Shown: positions 17,245 through 26,308 of the stretch, piece after piece
Layout: each line of letters opens with the position of its first letter
Position numbering within the stretch: the first letter of the stretch is position 1
Assembly: GCA_015059905.1 (NCBI GenBank)
Contig: SUZN01000003.1
Span: 186,001-250,000 of the forward strand
Reading direction: 5' to 3'
DNA from: Rikenellaceae bacterium
Lineage (GTDB): Bacteria > Bacteroidota > Bacteroidia > Bacteroidales > Rikenellaceae
Length of the DNA: 64,000 bases
Translations under genes and position numbers: made by a program
Notes under the pieces: model-generated
What the model was told of the DNA's origin: nothing
The model's input: the letters and a program-made list of their open reading frames with translations, nothing else
The model's database searches: none

Positions 17245-19710
17245 ATGAAAAAACTACTTTTGGCAGTTGTAGCAATGTTTGCTTTGGCAGTTAGCTGCAG
17301 CTCACCAGCACCAGTGAAGAATGAGATGCGTGCGCCATCTTATCCTCTTATCACTATCGACCCTTACACATCGGCTTGGTCACCCGCTGACAACCTCTAC
17401 GATCACCAGGTTACACACTGGACAGGCAAGAAGTTCCCATTCCTGGGCACATTGCGTGTTGATGGTCAGATCTACCGCTTTATGGGCGAGGAGGAGATGG
17501 TTATGACAGCTCTTGCTCCTGTTGCTTCACAGGATGTTTGGACTGCATCTTACACTATGGAGAAGCCTAACAGAAAGTGGACAGAGGCTGACTTCAATGA
17601 GAAGAATTGGAAGCAGGCTCCAGCTCCATTCGGCACAAAGCAGTACTATGATGTAAATACAGAGTGGGACTCAAGCGATATCTGGGTACGTCGTACAGTA
17701 GAGTTCAAGCCTGAGGAGGTAAAGGACCACAACCTCTTCATCCTCTACTCTCACGATGATATCTTCAAGCTCTATGTAAACGGTGAGGAGCTCATCGCAA
17801 CAGACTACTCTTGGAAGGAGAACGTTTACAAGCGTATCCCAGCAGAGTTGATTGCAAAGGCAAACGGCAAGCTCACTATCGCCGCTCACTGCCACAACCG
17901 CACAGGTGGTGCTTTGGTTGATTTCGGTGTTTACAAGCAGCCTTCAAACGCTGTTGTAATGAACCAGACAGCTACACAGACATCTGCTGATGTTCAGGCT
18001 ACACGTACAATCTACACATTCACTTGCGGTCCTGTTGATTTGACACTCACATTCGCTGCTCCTATGTTCCTGGAGGAGCCAGAGTTGGTTGCTCGTCCTG
18101 TAAACTACGTTACTTACGCTGTTAAGTCTAACGACGGCGCAGAGCACGACGTTGAGGTTTACTTCGAGGCTGACACACACTGGGCACAGAACACACCAGC
18201 ACAGAAGAGCACAAGCTCTGTTGAGGCTGACGAGCAGTTCAACTATGTTAAGACAGGTACAGACTCACAGAAGATTCTCGGTCGTCGCGGTGACGATGTT
18301 CGTATCGACTGGGGTTACTTCTATATGGCAGCTGACAAGAACCACACTAACGCAGTGGGTAACGCACTTAACCTCCGCAAGGCATTTGTTGAGGGTGGCG
18401 AGGTAGCATCTACTAACGATGGCAACCAGATGGCTCTCTCTGCAAAGCTCGGCAAGGTAGGCGCTGCAGAGGTTAGCAACTACATTATGGTTGGTTACGA
18501 TGATATCTACTCTATCCAGTACTTCAAGGAGAACATCCGTCCTTACTGGAACCGCAAGGGCGACAGCTCTATCCAGAAGCAGTTCGCTTTGGCCGCTGCC
18601 GAGTACGAGCAGTTGATGAAGCGTTGCGAGAAGTTCGACGCAAAGTTGATGCACGACGCTGCTATCTCTGGTGGTAAGGAGTATGCAGAGTTGCTCGCAT
18701 TGGCATACCGTCAGGCTATCGCAGCTCACAAGCTTATCGAGACTCCTAACGGCGAGCTCGCTTGGCTCTCAAAGGAGAACTATTCTAACGGCTCAATCGG
18801 TACTGTGGATGTAACTTATCCATCAGCTCCTATGTTCCTTTACTATAACCCAGAGTTCGCAAAGGCTCTCATCAACTTCATCTTCTACTACTCAGAGAGT
18901 GGCAAGTGGACAAAGCCTTTCGCAGCACACGACGTTGGTACATACCCATTGGCTAACGGTCAGACTTACGGTGGTGATATGCCTGTTGAGGAGTGCGGTA
19001 ATATGCTTATCCTGACTGGTGCTATCTGTAAGATGGAGGGCAAGGCTGACTACGCCCTGAAGCACTGGGATGTTCTTACTACTTGGACAGACTATCTCGT
19101 AGAGAATGGTGGCGACCCAGCTAACCAGCTCTGTACAGATGACTTCGCTGGTCACTGGGCACGCAACGCTAACCTTGCTGTTAAGGCTATCGTAGGTGTT
19201 GCAGCATATGCTGACCTTGCAAAGATGGCAGGCAAGAAGAATGTAGCAGAGAAGTACAACACTATTGCAAAGGAGATGGCTGCAAAGTGGAAGGAGATGG
19301 CACAGGAGGGTGACCACTACCGCCTCACATTCGACACAGGCAAGGATACTTGGAGCCAGAAGTACAACCTCGTATGGGACAAGATGCTCGGCTACAACGT
19401 ATTCGACCCATCTATCGCATTGGATGAGATTGCTTACTACCTCACAAAGCAGAACGTATATGGTTTGCCACTCGACTGCCGCAAGACATACTCAAAGTCT
19501 GACTGGGTAATCTGGTCAGCTACAATGTCTCCTGACAAGGCTACATTCGAGCAGTTCATCAAGCCTCTGCACAAGTTCTATAACGAGACAAAGGGTCGTG
19601 CTCCTATGAGTGACTGGTACAGCACAGACTCTCCATCACACGTTGGCTTCCAGGCTCGCTCTGTTGTGGGTGGCTACTGGATTAAGATGCTTGCTGACGA
19701 GTTGCAGTAA
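17245..19710 (+). CDS. 'Glutaminase A'-family lipoprotein, array copy 3
   Basis: 821 residues from ATG 17245, which begins the lipoprotein signal (MKKLLLAVVAMFALAVSC, Cys18). Same architecture as copies 1 and 2 but clearly grouped with copy 4: both carry MPVEECGNMLILTGAI (Cys for Ser) and AVKAIVGVAAYADLAKMAGK. Codon use is strikingly uniform (nearly all Lys AAG, Asn AAC, Arg CGT/CGC, Gly GGT/GGC), unlike copies 1-2, which points to high expression. It has its own promoter and terminator and is therefore an independent transcription unit. Function is as uncertain as for copy 1. Confidence 0.83.
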   Translation: MKKLLLAVVAMFALAVSCSSPAPVKNEMRAPSYPLITIDPYTSAWSPADNLYDHQVTHWTGKKFPFLGTLRVDGQIYRFMGEEEMVMTALAPVASQDVWTASYTMEKPNRKWTEADFNEKNWKQAPAPFGTKQYYDVNTEWDSSDIWVRRTVEFKPEEVKDHNLFILYSHDDIFKLYVNGEELIATDYSWKENVYKRIPAELIAKANGKLTIAAHCHNRTGGALVDFGVYKQPSNAVVMNQTATQTSADVQATRTIYTFTCGPVDLTLTFAAPMFLEEPELVARPVNYVTYAVKSNDGAEHDVEVYFEADTHWAQNTPAQKSTSSVEADEQFNYVKTGTDSQKILGRRGDDVRIDWGYFYMAADKNHTNAVGNALNLRKAFVEGGEVASTNDGNQMALSAKLGKVGAAEVSNYIMVGYDDIYSIQYFKENIRPYWNRKGDSSIQKQFALAAAEYEQLMKRCEKFDAKLMHDAAISGGKEYAELLALAYRQAIAAHKLIETPNGELAWLSKENYSNGSIGTVDVTYPSAPMFLYYNPEFAKALINFIFYYSESGKWTKPFAAHDVGTYPLANGQTYGGDMPVEECGNMLILTGAICKMEGKADYALKHWDVLTTWTDYLVENGGDPANQLCTDDFAGHWARNANLAVKAIVGVAAYADLAKMAGKKNVAEKYNTIAKEMAAKWKEMAQEGDHYRLTFDTGKDTWSQKYNLVWDKMLGYNVFDPSIALDEIAYYLTKQNVYGLPLDCRKTYSKSDWVIWSATMSPDKATFEQFIKPLHKFYNETKGRAPMSDWYSTDSPSHVGFQARSVVGGYWIKMLADELQ

Positions 19711-19733
19711 GAGTCTATACCTTGATATACATG

Positions 19734-19766
19734 AGAGTTTGCTCCACGGGGCAAACTCTTTTTTTA
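19734..19766 (+). terminator. Terminator after array copy 3
   Basis: AGAGTTTGC/GCAAACTCT, a perfect nine-base stem, is followed by seven T. Confidence 0.85.
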
Positions 19767-19817
19767 TGAATATTGTATAATTATGCCCATTTTTTCGCAT
19801 ATTCTCATATATTTGAC

Positions 19818-19825
19818 TATCTTTG
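19818..19825 (+). promoter_or_regulatory. Promoter -7 box of array copy 4
   Basis: TATCTTTG matches TAnnTTTG and lies 39 bases before the ATG; a T-rich TTTTTTCG stands in the -33 region. Confidence 0.55.
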
Positions 19826-19864
19826 CCAAAAGAATAACTACTTAAACACTTAATACACAAAATT

Positions 19865-22336
19865 ATGATGAAAAAACTCTTTATGGCAGTTGCCGCTGTT
19901 GCTGCTTTGGCAGTGAGCTGTAGCGCGCCACAACAGGTGAAGAATGAGATGCGCGCACCTGCGTATCCGCTCATCACAATCGACCCCTACACTTCAGCGT
20001 GGTCGCCAACCGACAACCTGTATGACTCACAGGTTATGCACTGGACAGAGAAGAAGTTCCCATTCGTTGGTACTCTTCGCGTAGATGGTCAGCTCTACCG
20101 CTTTATGGGTCAGGAGGAGCCTACAATCTCGGCTTTGGCACCAATGTCTGTTGAGGAGGCTTGGTGGGGTACTTACACCTTCGAGGAGCCAAAGGGTGAC
20201 GCTTGGACAAAGCCTGGCTTCAACGACAAGAAGTGGAAGAAGGGCGAGGCTGCTTTCGGCTTGAACTCTACAAATGTTAAGACCGTATGGGATACTCGTA
20301 ATATCTGGGTACGCCGCGAGGTTGAGATTAACCCCGAGGAGTTGAAGAACAGCAAGCTCTTCGTGATGTACTCTCACGATGATAACTTCGAGCTCTACCT
20401 CAACGGTACAAAGATTGTTGATACAGGTAACGCAGCACGCGAGAACGTATTGGCCGCTGTGCCAGATGAGCTTTTGAAGAACTCTGACGGCAAGTTCACA
20501 TTCGCTGCTCACTGCTACAACGGTCCTGGTTTGGCGTTGGTTGACTTCGGTCTTTACAAGCAGTCAGTTGATGAGATTATCATGCCCCAGACAGCCATCC
20601 AGACATCTGCAGATGTTCAGGCTACACGTACAATCTACGACTTCACTTGCGGTGGCGTGGATTTGAAGCTTACATTCGCAGCTCCTCTCTTTATGGAGAA
20701 TCTGGAGCTCGTGTCACGTCCTGTAAACTATGTTACTTACGAGGTTAAGTCTAACGACGGTGCAGAGCACGACGTTGAGGTTTACTTCGAGGCTTCAGCT
20801 GACTGGGCACGCAATATGCCAACACAGAAGAGCATCAGCACTACAGAGTCTGACGAGCAGTTCAACTACGTTAAGTCAGGTACAGAGTCACAGCGCGTAT
20901 TGGCTCATCGTGGCGACGACATTCGTATCGACTGGGGTTACTTCTATATGGCTGCCGACAAGCAGACTGCAAACGCCGTTGGCGAGTCAGTTGCATTGCG
21001 TAAGGCATTTGCTGCAAATGGCGAGGTTGCTTCTGCTGGCGAGGGCACACAGATGGCTCTCTCGAAGAAGCTCGGCAAGGTAGGTGCTGCTGCTGTTAGC
21101 AACTACATTATGGTAGGTTACGACGACCTCTACTCTATCCAGTACTTCCGCGAGAACATCCGTCCTTACTGGAACCGTAAGGGTGACAGCTCTATCCAGA
21201 AGCAGTTTGCTTTGGCTGCTGCAGAGTATGAGCAGCTGATGAAGCGTTGCGAGAAGTTCGACGCACAGCTTATGAAGGATGCGACAATCTCTGGCGGTAA
21301 GGAGTATGCAGAGCTTTGCGCCTTGGCATATCGTCAGGCTATCACAGCTCACAAGCTTATCGAGACACCTAACGGTGACTTGGCTTGGTTGTCAAAGGAG
21401 AACAACTCTAACGGTTCAATCGGTACTGTGGATGTAACTTATCCATCAGCTCCAATGTTCCTTTACTACAACCCAGAGCTCGCTAAGGGTCTGTTGAACT
21501 TCATCTTCTACTACACCGAGAGTGGCAAGTGGACAAAGCCTTTCGCAGCACACGACGTTGGTACATACCCACAGGCAAACGGTCAGACTTATGGTGGCGA
21601 TATGCCTGTTGAAGAGTGCGGTAATATGCTCATCCTGACTGGTGCTATCTGCCAGGCAGAGGGTAAGGCTGACTACGCATTGAAGCACTGGGATGCTCTG
21701 ACAACCTGGGCTGACTACCTCGTAGAGAATGGTGGTGACCCAGCTAACCAGCTCTGTACAGATGACTTCGCAGGTCACTGGGCACGCAACGCCAACCTCG
21801 CAGTTAAGGCTATCGTAGGTGTTGCCGCTTACGCTGACCTTGCAAAGATGGCAGGTAAGAAGGATGTTGCTGAGAAGTACAACACTATTGCAAAGGAGAT
21901 GGCTGCAAAGTGGAAGGAGATGGCACAGGAGGGTGATCACTACCGCCTCACATTCGACACAGGTCGTGACACTTGGAGCCAGAAGTACAATATGGTATGG
22001 GACAAGATGCTCGGCTACGATGTATTCGACCCATCAATCGCATTGGACGAGGTTGCTTACTACCTCACAAAGCAGAACGAGTATGGTTTGCCACTTGACT
22101 GCCGTCGTGGTTACACCAAGTCAGACTGGATTGTATGGACAGCAACAATGTCACCAGACAAGGCTACATTCGAGCAGTTCATCAAGCCATTGCACAAGTT
22201 CTACAACGAGTCAACAAGCCGCGTACCTATGAGCGACTGGATCAACACCGACAACAAGTCACACGTTGGTTTCAAGGCACGTTCAGTGGTTGGTGGTTAC
22301 TGGATTAAGATGCTCGCCGACCGCGATGGCAAATAA
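19865..22336 (+). CDS. 'Glutaminase A'-family lipoprotein, array copy 4
   Basis: 823 residues, lipobox AVSC (Cys19). Closest to copy 3, with long nearly identical stretches in the six-hairpin half (for example WSQKYNMVWDKMLGYDVF) and the same biased codon use. The N-terminal inserted sandwich is the most diverged part of the pair (WWGTYTFEEPKGDAW against WTASYTMEKPNRKW), which suggests that the four copies differ mainly in what they bind. It is expressed from its own promoter and ends at a terminator at 22356. It marks the right edge of the array. Confidence 0.83.
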   Translation: MMKKLFMAVAAVAALAVSCSAPQQVKNEMRAPAYPLITIDPYTSAWSPTDNLYDSQVMHWTEKKFPFVGTLRVDGQLYRFMGQEEPTISALAPMSVEEAWWGTYTFEEPKGDAWTKPGFNDKKWKKGEAAFGLNSTNVKTVWDTRNIWVRREVEINPEELKNSKLFVMYSHDDNFELYLNGTKIVDTGNAARENVLAAVPDELLKNSDGKFTFAAHCYNGPGLALVDFGLYKQSVDEIIMPQTAIQTSADVQATRTIYDFTCGGVDLKLTFAAPLFMENLELVSRPVNYVTYEVKSNDGAEHDVEVYFEASADWARNMPTQKSISTTESDEQFNYVKSGTESQRVLAHRGDDIRIDWGYFYMAADKQTANAVGESVALRKAFAANGEVASAGEGTQMALSKKLGKVGAAAVSNYIMVGYDDLYSIQYFRENIRPYWNRKGDSSIQKQFALAAAEYEQLMKRCEKFDAQLMKDATISGGKEYAELCALAYRQAITAHKLIETPNGDLAWLSKENNSNGSIGTVDVTYPSAPMFLYYNPELAKGLLNFIFYYTESGKWTKPFAAHDVGTYPQANGQTYGGDMPVEECGNMLILTGAICQAEGKADYALKHWDALTTWADYLVENGGDPANQLCTDDFAGHWARNANLAVKAIVGVAAYADLAKMAGKKDVAEKYNTIAKEMAAKWKEMAQEGDHYRLTFDTGRDTWSQKYNMVWDKMLGYDVFDPSIALDEVAYYLTKQNEYGLPLDCRRGYTKSDWIVWTATMSPDKATFEQFIKPLHKFYNESTSRVPMSDWINTDNKSHVGFKARSVVGGYWIKMLADRDGK

Positions 22337-22355
22337 TCCGATTTGCACTAAATAG

Positions 22356-22387
22356 AAATTGCCGTTCCTCGCGGGGCGGCAATTTTT
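22356..22387 (+). terminator. Terminator after array copy 4
   Basis: AAATTGCC pairs with GGCAATTT around a GC-rich loop and is followed by a T run. Confidence 0.8.
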
Positions 22388-22410
22388 TATTCCTCACACC
22401 AAAAAAAACA

Positions 22411-22443
22411 AGCCGCCCAACCCTTTCGGGTCAGGCGGTTTTA
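22411..22443. terminator. Second hairpin, possibly bidirectional terminator
   Basis: GCCGCC-CA-ACCC..GGGT-CA-GGCGGT forms a two-part stem with an A run before it and a T run after it. It probably serves the convergent array copy 4 and pgi transcripts. Confidence 0.6.
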
Positions 22444-22508
22444 TTATCTATCCCCGATTCCAAAAAAAGGAAATAACGGGAGATTATCTTGTTTATTCCT
22501 TCCCCCCC

Positions 22509-22631
22509 AAAAAGTGGATAGTTGAGGCTATTTTGAAGCTTGTCGCAGATTTTGGATGCGGAGCATACTTGGCGTATGTGAGCAATCCAAAATCAAGCAA
22601 GATGCCACAATAGCCCAACTTGTCACTTTTT
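22509..22631. repeat. Dispersed palindromic element, copy 2
   Basis: The feet AAAAAGTGGATAGTTG and CAACTTGTCACTTTTT pair, as do GGCTATTTTG and CACAATAGCC further in. An inner TTTTGGAT/ATCCAAAA stem encloses the core GCGGA-[GCATAC..GTATGT]-GAGC. It ends one base before the stop codon of pgi (22633-22635). Stem sequences differ from copies 1 and 3 but remain paired. Confidence 0.75.
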
Positions 22632-22632
22632 C

Positions 22633-23964
22633 TTACAAGCGAGCTTTAATTGCCTTCGACTCCTCCTCATAACCAGGCTTGTCGAGAAGAGCAAACATAT
22701 TCTTCTTGTAAGCCTCAACACCTGGCTGGTTGAATGGGTTTACGCCGAGGATGTAACCGCTGATACCGCACGCCTTCTCGAAGAAGTAGATAAGAGCACC
22801 GATAGATGTCTCATCGATAGCTGGAATCTCAATGCAGAGCTGTGGAACACCACCGTCGATGTGAGCAAGGCGAACACCAAGCTCCGCCATCTTGTTAATC
22901 TCCGAGATACGCTTGCCAGCGAGGAAGTTCAAGCCATCGAGGTTAGCCTCCTCTGCCTCAACCTTAACGGTGTGCTTCGCATTCTCAACAGAGATGATTG
23001 TCTCGAAGAGTGTGCGCTCACCCTCCTGGATGTACTGACCCATAGAGTGAAGGTCGGCAGTGAGAGTTACGCTTGCTGGGAAGATACCAAGACCATCCTT
23101 ACCCTCTGACTCGCCGTAGAGCTGCTTCCACCACTCGGCAACATACTGCAACTTTGGCTCATAAGAACCCAAAATCTCAACCTTCTTGCCCGCCTTGTAG
23201 AGCTCGTTACGAACGATAGCGTACTGTGCTGCGAGGTTATCCTCAACAGCTACATCAGCCGCAGTAGCCTTCTCCATAGCCTGTGCACCAGCCACCAAAG
23301 CCTTGATGTCGATACCTGCGACAGCCAATGGCAACAAACCTACTGGAGTGAGTACAGAGAAACGACCACCTACGTTGTCTGGAATAACGAATGTAGGATA
23401 GCCCTCCTGTGTAGCGAGTGTCTTGAGTGCACCACGAGCAGCGTCGGTGATAGCCACGATACGCTCGGCAGCCTCTGCCTTGCCATAACGCTTCTCAAGC
23501 TCTGCCTTGATAAGGCGGAAGGCGATAGCTGGCTCGGTTGTAGTACCTGACTTTGAGATTACGATAGCCGCAACAGAGTACTCCTTTGTAGCCTCCAAAA
23601 GCTCGTAAGTGTAATCCTCCGAGATATTCTGACCAGCGAACACTACTGTTGGGTTCGCGTGCTTCTTATTCAAAAACTCGAAAGAGTTGCTCATAGCCTC
23701 AATGACAGCCTTCGCACCGAGGTAAGAGCCTCCGATACCGATGCAGATAACCACATCAGCCTTTGCGCGCAGCTTGGCAGCCTGTGCCTCGATGGCAGCA
23801 ATCTGCTCTGCGTCGATAGATGATGGGAGATTTACCCAACCCAAGAAATCGTTGCCCGCACCCTCACCAGAGTGAAGCAACTCGTTTGCTTTCTGTGCCG
23901 CAGCCTTCATCTCCGCAGAGATAACAACACCTGACTTGGCAACATCTAATTTCATCAAACTCAT
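22633..23964 (-). CDS. pgi: Glucose-6-phosphate isomerase
   Basis: 443 residues, cytoplasmic, interconverting glucose-6-P and fructose-6-P in glycolysis/gluconeogenesis. Sugar-isomerase (SIS) motifs are visible: [12 protein letters not shown] (phosphate site), [34 protein letters not shown] (family signature) and the C-terminal [14 protein letters not shown] supplying the catalytic Lys. The length matches the short PGI type found in Bacteroidota and Bacillota. gpsA lies 33 bases upstream on the same strand, so both probably share the promoter at 25026-25033. Its stop codon touches the second palindromic element. Confidence 0.95.
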   Translation of the reverse strand: MSLMKLDVAKSGVVISAEMKAAAQKANELLHSGEGAGNDFLGWVNLPSSIDAEQIAAIEAQAAKLRAKADVVICIGIGGSYLGAKAVIEAMSNSFEFLNKKHANPTVVFAGQNISEDYTYELLEATKEYSVAAIVISKSGTTTEPAIAFRLIKAELEKRYGKAEAAERIVAITDAARGALKTLATQEGYPTFVIPDNVGGRFSVLTPVGLLPLAVAGIDIKALVAGAQAMEKATAADVAVEDNLAAQYAIVRNELYKAGKKVEILGSYEPKLQYVAEWWKQLYGESEGKDGLGIFPASVTLTADLHSMGQYIQEGERTLFETIISVENAKHTVKVEAEEANLDGLNFLAGKRISEINKMAELGVRLAHIDGGVPQLCIEIPAIDETSIGALIYFFEKACGISGYILGVNPFNQPGVEAYKKNMFALLDKPGYEEESKAIKARL

Positions 23965-23997
23965 CGTTTTAATTGTTTTATTGATTTATGTAAAATT

Positions 23998-24996
23998 CTA
24001 TTTCAGTTTCGTTGTAAGGTCACGCATCTGACGACGTGCCGATGCTCCGTGATAGAGTACCTCATAGACCATATCGGCGATAGGCATCTCGACATTACGC
24101 TGCGCCGAGGTGTGACGGATGCACTTGGCGGCAAAGTAGCCCTCGGCAATCATCGTCATCTCGTTCATCGCACTACGCACCGTGCAGCCACGTCCAATCA
24201 GCAGACCGAAACGGCGGTTACGGCTATATGTCGAGTAGCATGTTACGAGCAAATCGCCCAGGCAGGCCGAAGCCAAGACGTTGTGTGTTGCACCACCGCA
24301 CGACTCGAACATACGGCTCATCTCTGCCGCGCAGTTGGCAATCAGCACAGCGATGAAGTTATCTCCATAACCCAATCCATTTGCCAAACCGACAGCGATA
24401 GCGTAGATATTCTTCATAATGGCAGCATACTCAACTCCCTCGATGTCATCAGACTCCATCACACGAATATATGGGCGGCTAAACATCTCAACCATCATTG
24501 CGCGTGCCTCAAGGTTGCGACATACGGCAGTGAGATATGACCAACGACTCAAGCCAACCTCCTCGGCGTGCGAAGGACCTGTGATGATTGCAATCTGATT
24601 GTCGGGCACATTGTAATGCGACTTCACATAATCTGTAATTGGGATATATTCATCGGGCACGATACCCTTGACGGCTGAGATAACCAACTTATCCGACAGA
24701 GGCAGGGTAAGAGGCTCCATCACCTTTTTGATGAATGCCGATGGCATCGCCAGGATAACCACCTTCGCACCCTCAACGACGTGGTTGATATCTTCCGATG
24801 CCTCGATGAAGGATGCGTCAAGATCCACATCTCGCAGATACTTGCAATTACGACCTTCACTCTCCACCGACTGTTTAACGTCGGGATTTAGAATATGCCA
24901 CTTCACATAGATCTTATTCTCGGTGAGAATTTTCACTATCGCAGTAGCCCAACTTCCGTAGCCAATAATGGCACATTTATCTTCCGTATTAACCAT
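23998..24996 (-). CDS. gpsA: NAD(P)-dependent glycerol-3-phosphate dehydrogenase
   Basis: 332 residues from the ATG at 24996, which starts MVNTEDKCAIIGYGSWATAI with the Rossmann GxGxxA motif; the longer reading to 25146 would cross its own promoter and is rejected. The enzyme reduces dihydroxyacetone phosphate to sn-glycerol-3-phosphate for phospholipid synthesis. Other family marks are AMPSAFIKKV, SAVKGI, ITGPSHAEEV and KNIYAIAVGLANGLGYGDN with the catalytic Lys. It is divergent from mreB, linking membrane lipid supply with the elongation machinery only by position. Confidence 0.93.
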   Translation of the reverse strand: MVNTEDKCAIIGYGSWATAIVKILTENKIYVKWHILNPDVKQSVESEGRNCKYLRDVDLDASFIEASEDINHVVEGAKVVILAMPSAFIKKVMEPLTLPLSDKLVISAVKGIVPDEYIPITDYVKSHYNVPDNQIAIITGPSHAEEVGLSRWSYLTAVCRNLEARAMMVEMFSRPYIRVMESDDIEGVEYAAIMKNIYAIAVGLANGLGYGDNFIAVLIANCAAEMSRMFESCGGATHNVLASACLGDLLVTCYSTYSRNRRFGLLIGRGCTVRSAMNEMTMIAEGYFAAKCIRHTSAQRNVEMPIADMVYEVLYHGASARRQMRDLTTKLK

Positions 24997-25025
24997 CCTT
25001 ATCTTTATTAAGATGTTTACGATTG

Positions 25026-25033
25026 CAAAAATA
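25026..25033 (-). promoter_or_regulatory. Promoter -7 box of gpsA-pgi
   Basis: On the minus strand TATTTTTG (25033-25026) matches TAnnTTTG, 30 bases before the gpsA ATG. Confidence 0.5.
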
Positions 25034-25054
25034 ATAAAATTTTCCGCAAAAAAG

Positions 25055-25087
25055 TTGGAAAACTTATTCATCTTTTCACTACCTTTG
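25055..25087 (+). promoter_or_regulatory. Promoter of the mreB operon
   Basis: TTG (25055-25057) and TACCTTTG (25080-25087) with 22 bases between them. The leader is about 95 bases long. Confidence 0.55.
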
Positions 25088-25186
25088 TGCAGAATATGTG
25101 GTTTTTTGCTTATTCTGATTTCGGCAAAAGGGTCTAAATGGCTCATTTGCAGGAATTAACCTACTGAAAAATAAATAATTACAGAT

Positions 25187-26206
25187 ATGGGATTTTTTTC
25201 TTTAACACAGGAATTGGCTATCGACTTGGGTACAGCCAATACACTGATTATCTACAACGGCAAGGTGGTGGTGGACGAGCCATCAATCGTTGCCTTGGAT
25301 GCCCACACAGGCAAAGTGATGGCAATCGGCGACCAGGCTCGCCAGATGCAGGGTCGTGAGAACCCAAATATTAAGACTATTCGCCCTCTGAAGGCGGGTG
25401 TGATTGCAGACTTCAACGCTACGGAGCTTATGTTGCGTGGTATGATCAAGAAGGTACGCACAACAAGCAGTATGTTCTCGCCTTCGTTGCGTATGGTTAT
25501 CTGCATCCCTTCAGGCTCAACTAACGTGGAGATTCGTGCTGTGCGTGACTCTGCCGAGCACGCTGGCGGTCGTGATATCTATATGATTTTCGAGCCTATG
25601 GCGGCTGCGCTGGGTGCTGGTTTGGATGTGGAGGCGCCAGAGGGTAATATGATTATCGACATCGGTGGTGGTACTTCAGAGATTGCTTGTATCTCATTGG
25701 GCGGTATCGTTTGCTCGGAGTCTATCAACATCGCAGGTGATGTCTTTACAGAGGATATCAAGAACTACGTTCGCCAGCAGCACAACATCCGTATTGGTGA
25801 GCGTACAGCCGAGGCTATCAAGTGCGCTATCGGTGCCGCTGTGCCAGAGCTTGACGAGGAGCCAGAGGATTTCGAGATTACAGGTCCAAACATCCTCACA
25901 TCGTTGCCACAAACAGTGACACTCTCTTACAACGAGATTGCATACGCCCTGGAAAAGTCATTGGTGAAGCTCGACGCTGCGCTGATGAAGGTGCTGGAGA
26001 CTATGCCACCAGAGCTTTATGCCGACATCGTGAAGAAGGGTGTATATCTGGCAGGTGGTGGTGCCTTGATTAAGGGTCTTGACAAGCGTCTGTCAAAGAA
26101 GTCAGGCTTGCCATTCCACATCGCCGAGGACCCACTGCGCGCAATTGCTCGCGGTACAGGTATCGCAATGAAGAACATCGACAAGTTCTCATTCTTGATG
26201 AGATAG
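25187..26206 (+). CDS. mreB: Rod shape-determining actin homologue MreB
   Basis: 339 residues of the bacterial actin that directs lateral wall synthesis on the inner face of the membrane. The nucleotide-binding blocks are LAIDLGTANTLI (phosphate 1), GNMIIDIGGGTSEIA (phosphate 2) and YLAGGGALIKGLD (adenosine). The N-terminus MGFFSLTQ is short, as in Bacteroidota. It is the first gene of mreB-mreC-mreD-PBP2-rodA. A set of hairpins ending in a T run separates it from mreC, which may give more MreB than the membrane partners. Confidence 0.96.
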   Translation: MGFFSLTQELAIDLGTANTLIIYNGKVVVDEPSIVALDAHTGKVMAIGDQARQMQGRENPNIKTIRPLKAGVIADFNATELMLRGMIKKVRTTSSMFSPSLRMVICIPSGSTNVEIRAVRDSAEHAGGRDIYMIFEPMAAALGAGLDVEAPEGNMIIDIGGGTSEIACISLGGIVCSESINIAGDVFTEDIKNYVRQQHNIRIGERTAEAIKCAIGAAVPELDEEPEDFEITGPNILTSLPQTVTLSYNEIAYALEKSLVKLDAALMKVLETMPPELYADIVKKGVYLAGGGALIKGLDKRLSKKSGLPFHIAEDPLRAIARGTGIAMKNIDKFSFLMR

Positions 26207-26250
26207 TGATTTTTTCACATACCACAAACGGAACGATTACGTTTAACTCG

Positions 26251-26305
26251 GAGGGGCTTTTTGCCCCTCTGCGTGTCGTGAGCTACACGCTCAAAGAGCT
26301 TTTTT
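26251..26305 (+). terminator. Intra-operon hairpins and T run between mreB and mreC
   Basis: GAGGGGC/GCCCCTC (26251-26269) is followed by GCGTGT/ACACGC and by GCTC-AAA-GAGC (26289-26299), which runs directly into six T. The T run ends four bases before the mreC ATG. The layout is that of a partial terminator or attenuator inside the operon. Confidence 0.5.
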
Positions 26306-26308
26306 GGA

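Noticed and set aside
11221..22336. The four-gene array as an assembly artefact
   Set aside because: The copies differ throughout in protein and DNA sequence and in their promoters and terminators.
24997..25146. In-frame extension of gpsA upstream of 24996
   Set aside because: It would cross the gpsA -7 box and precede the Rossmann start by 50 unrelated residues.
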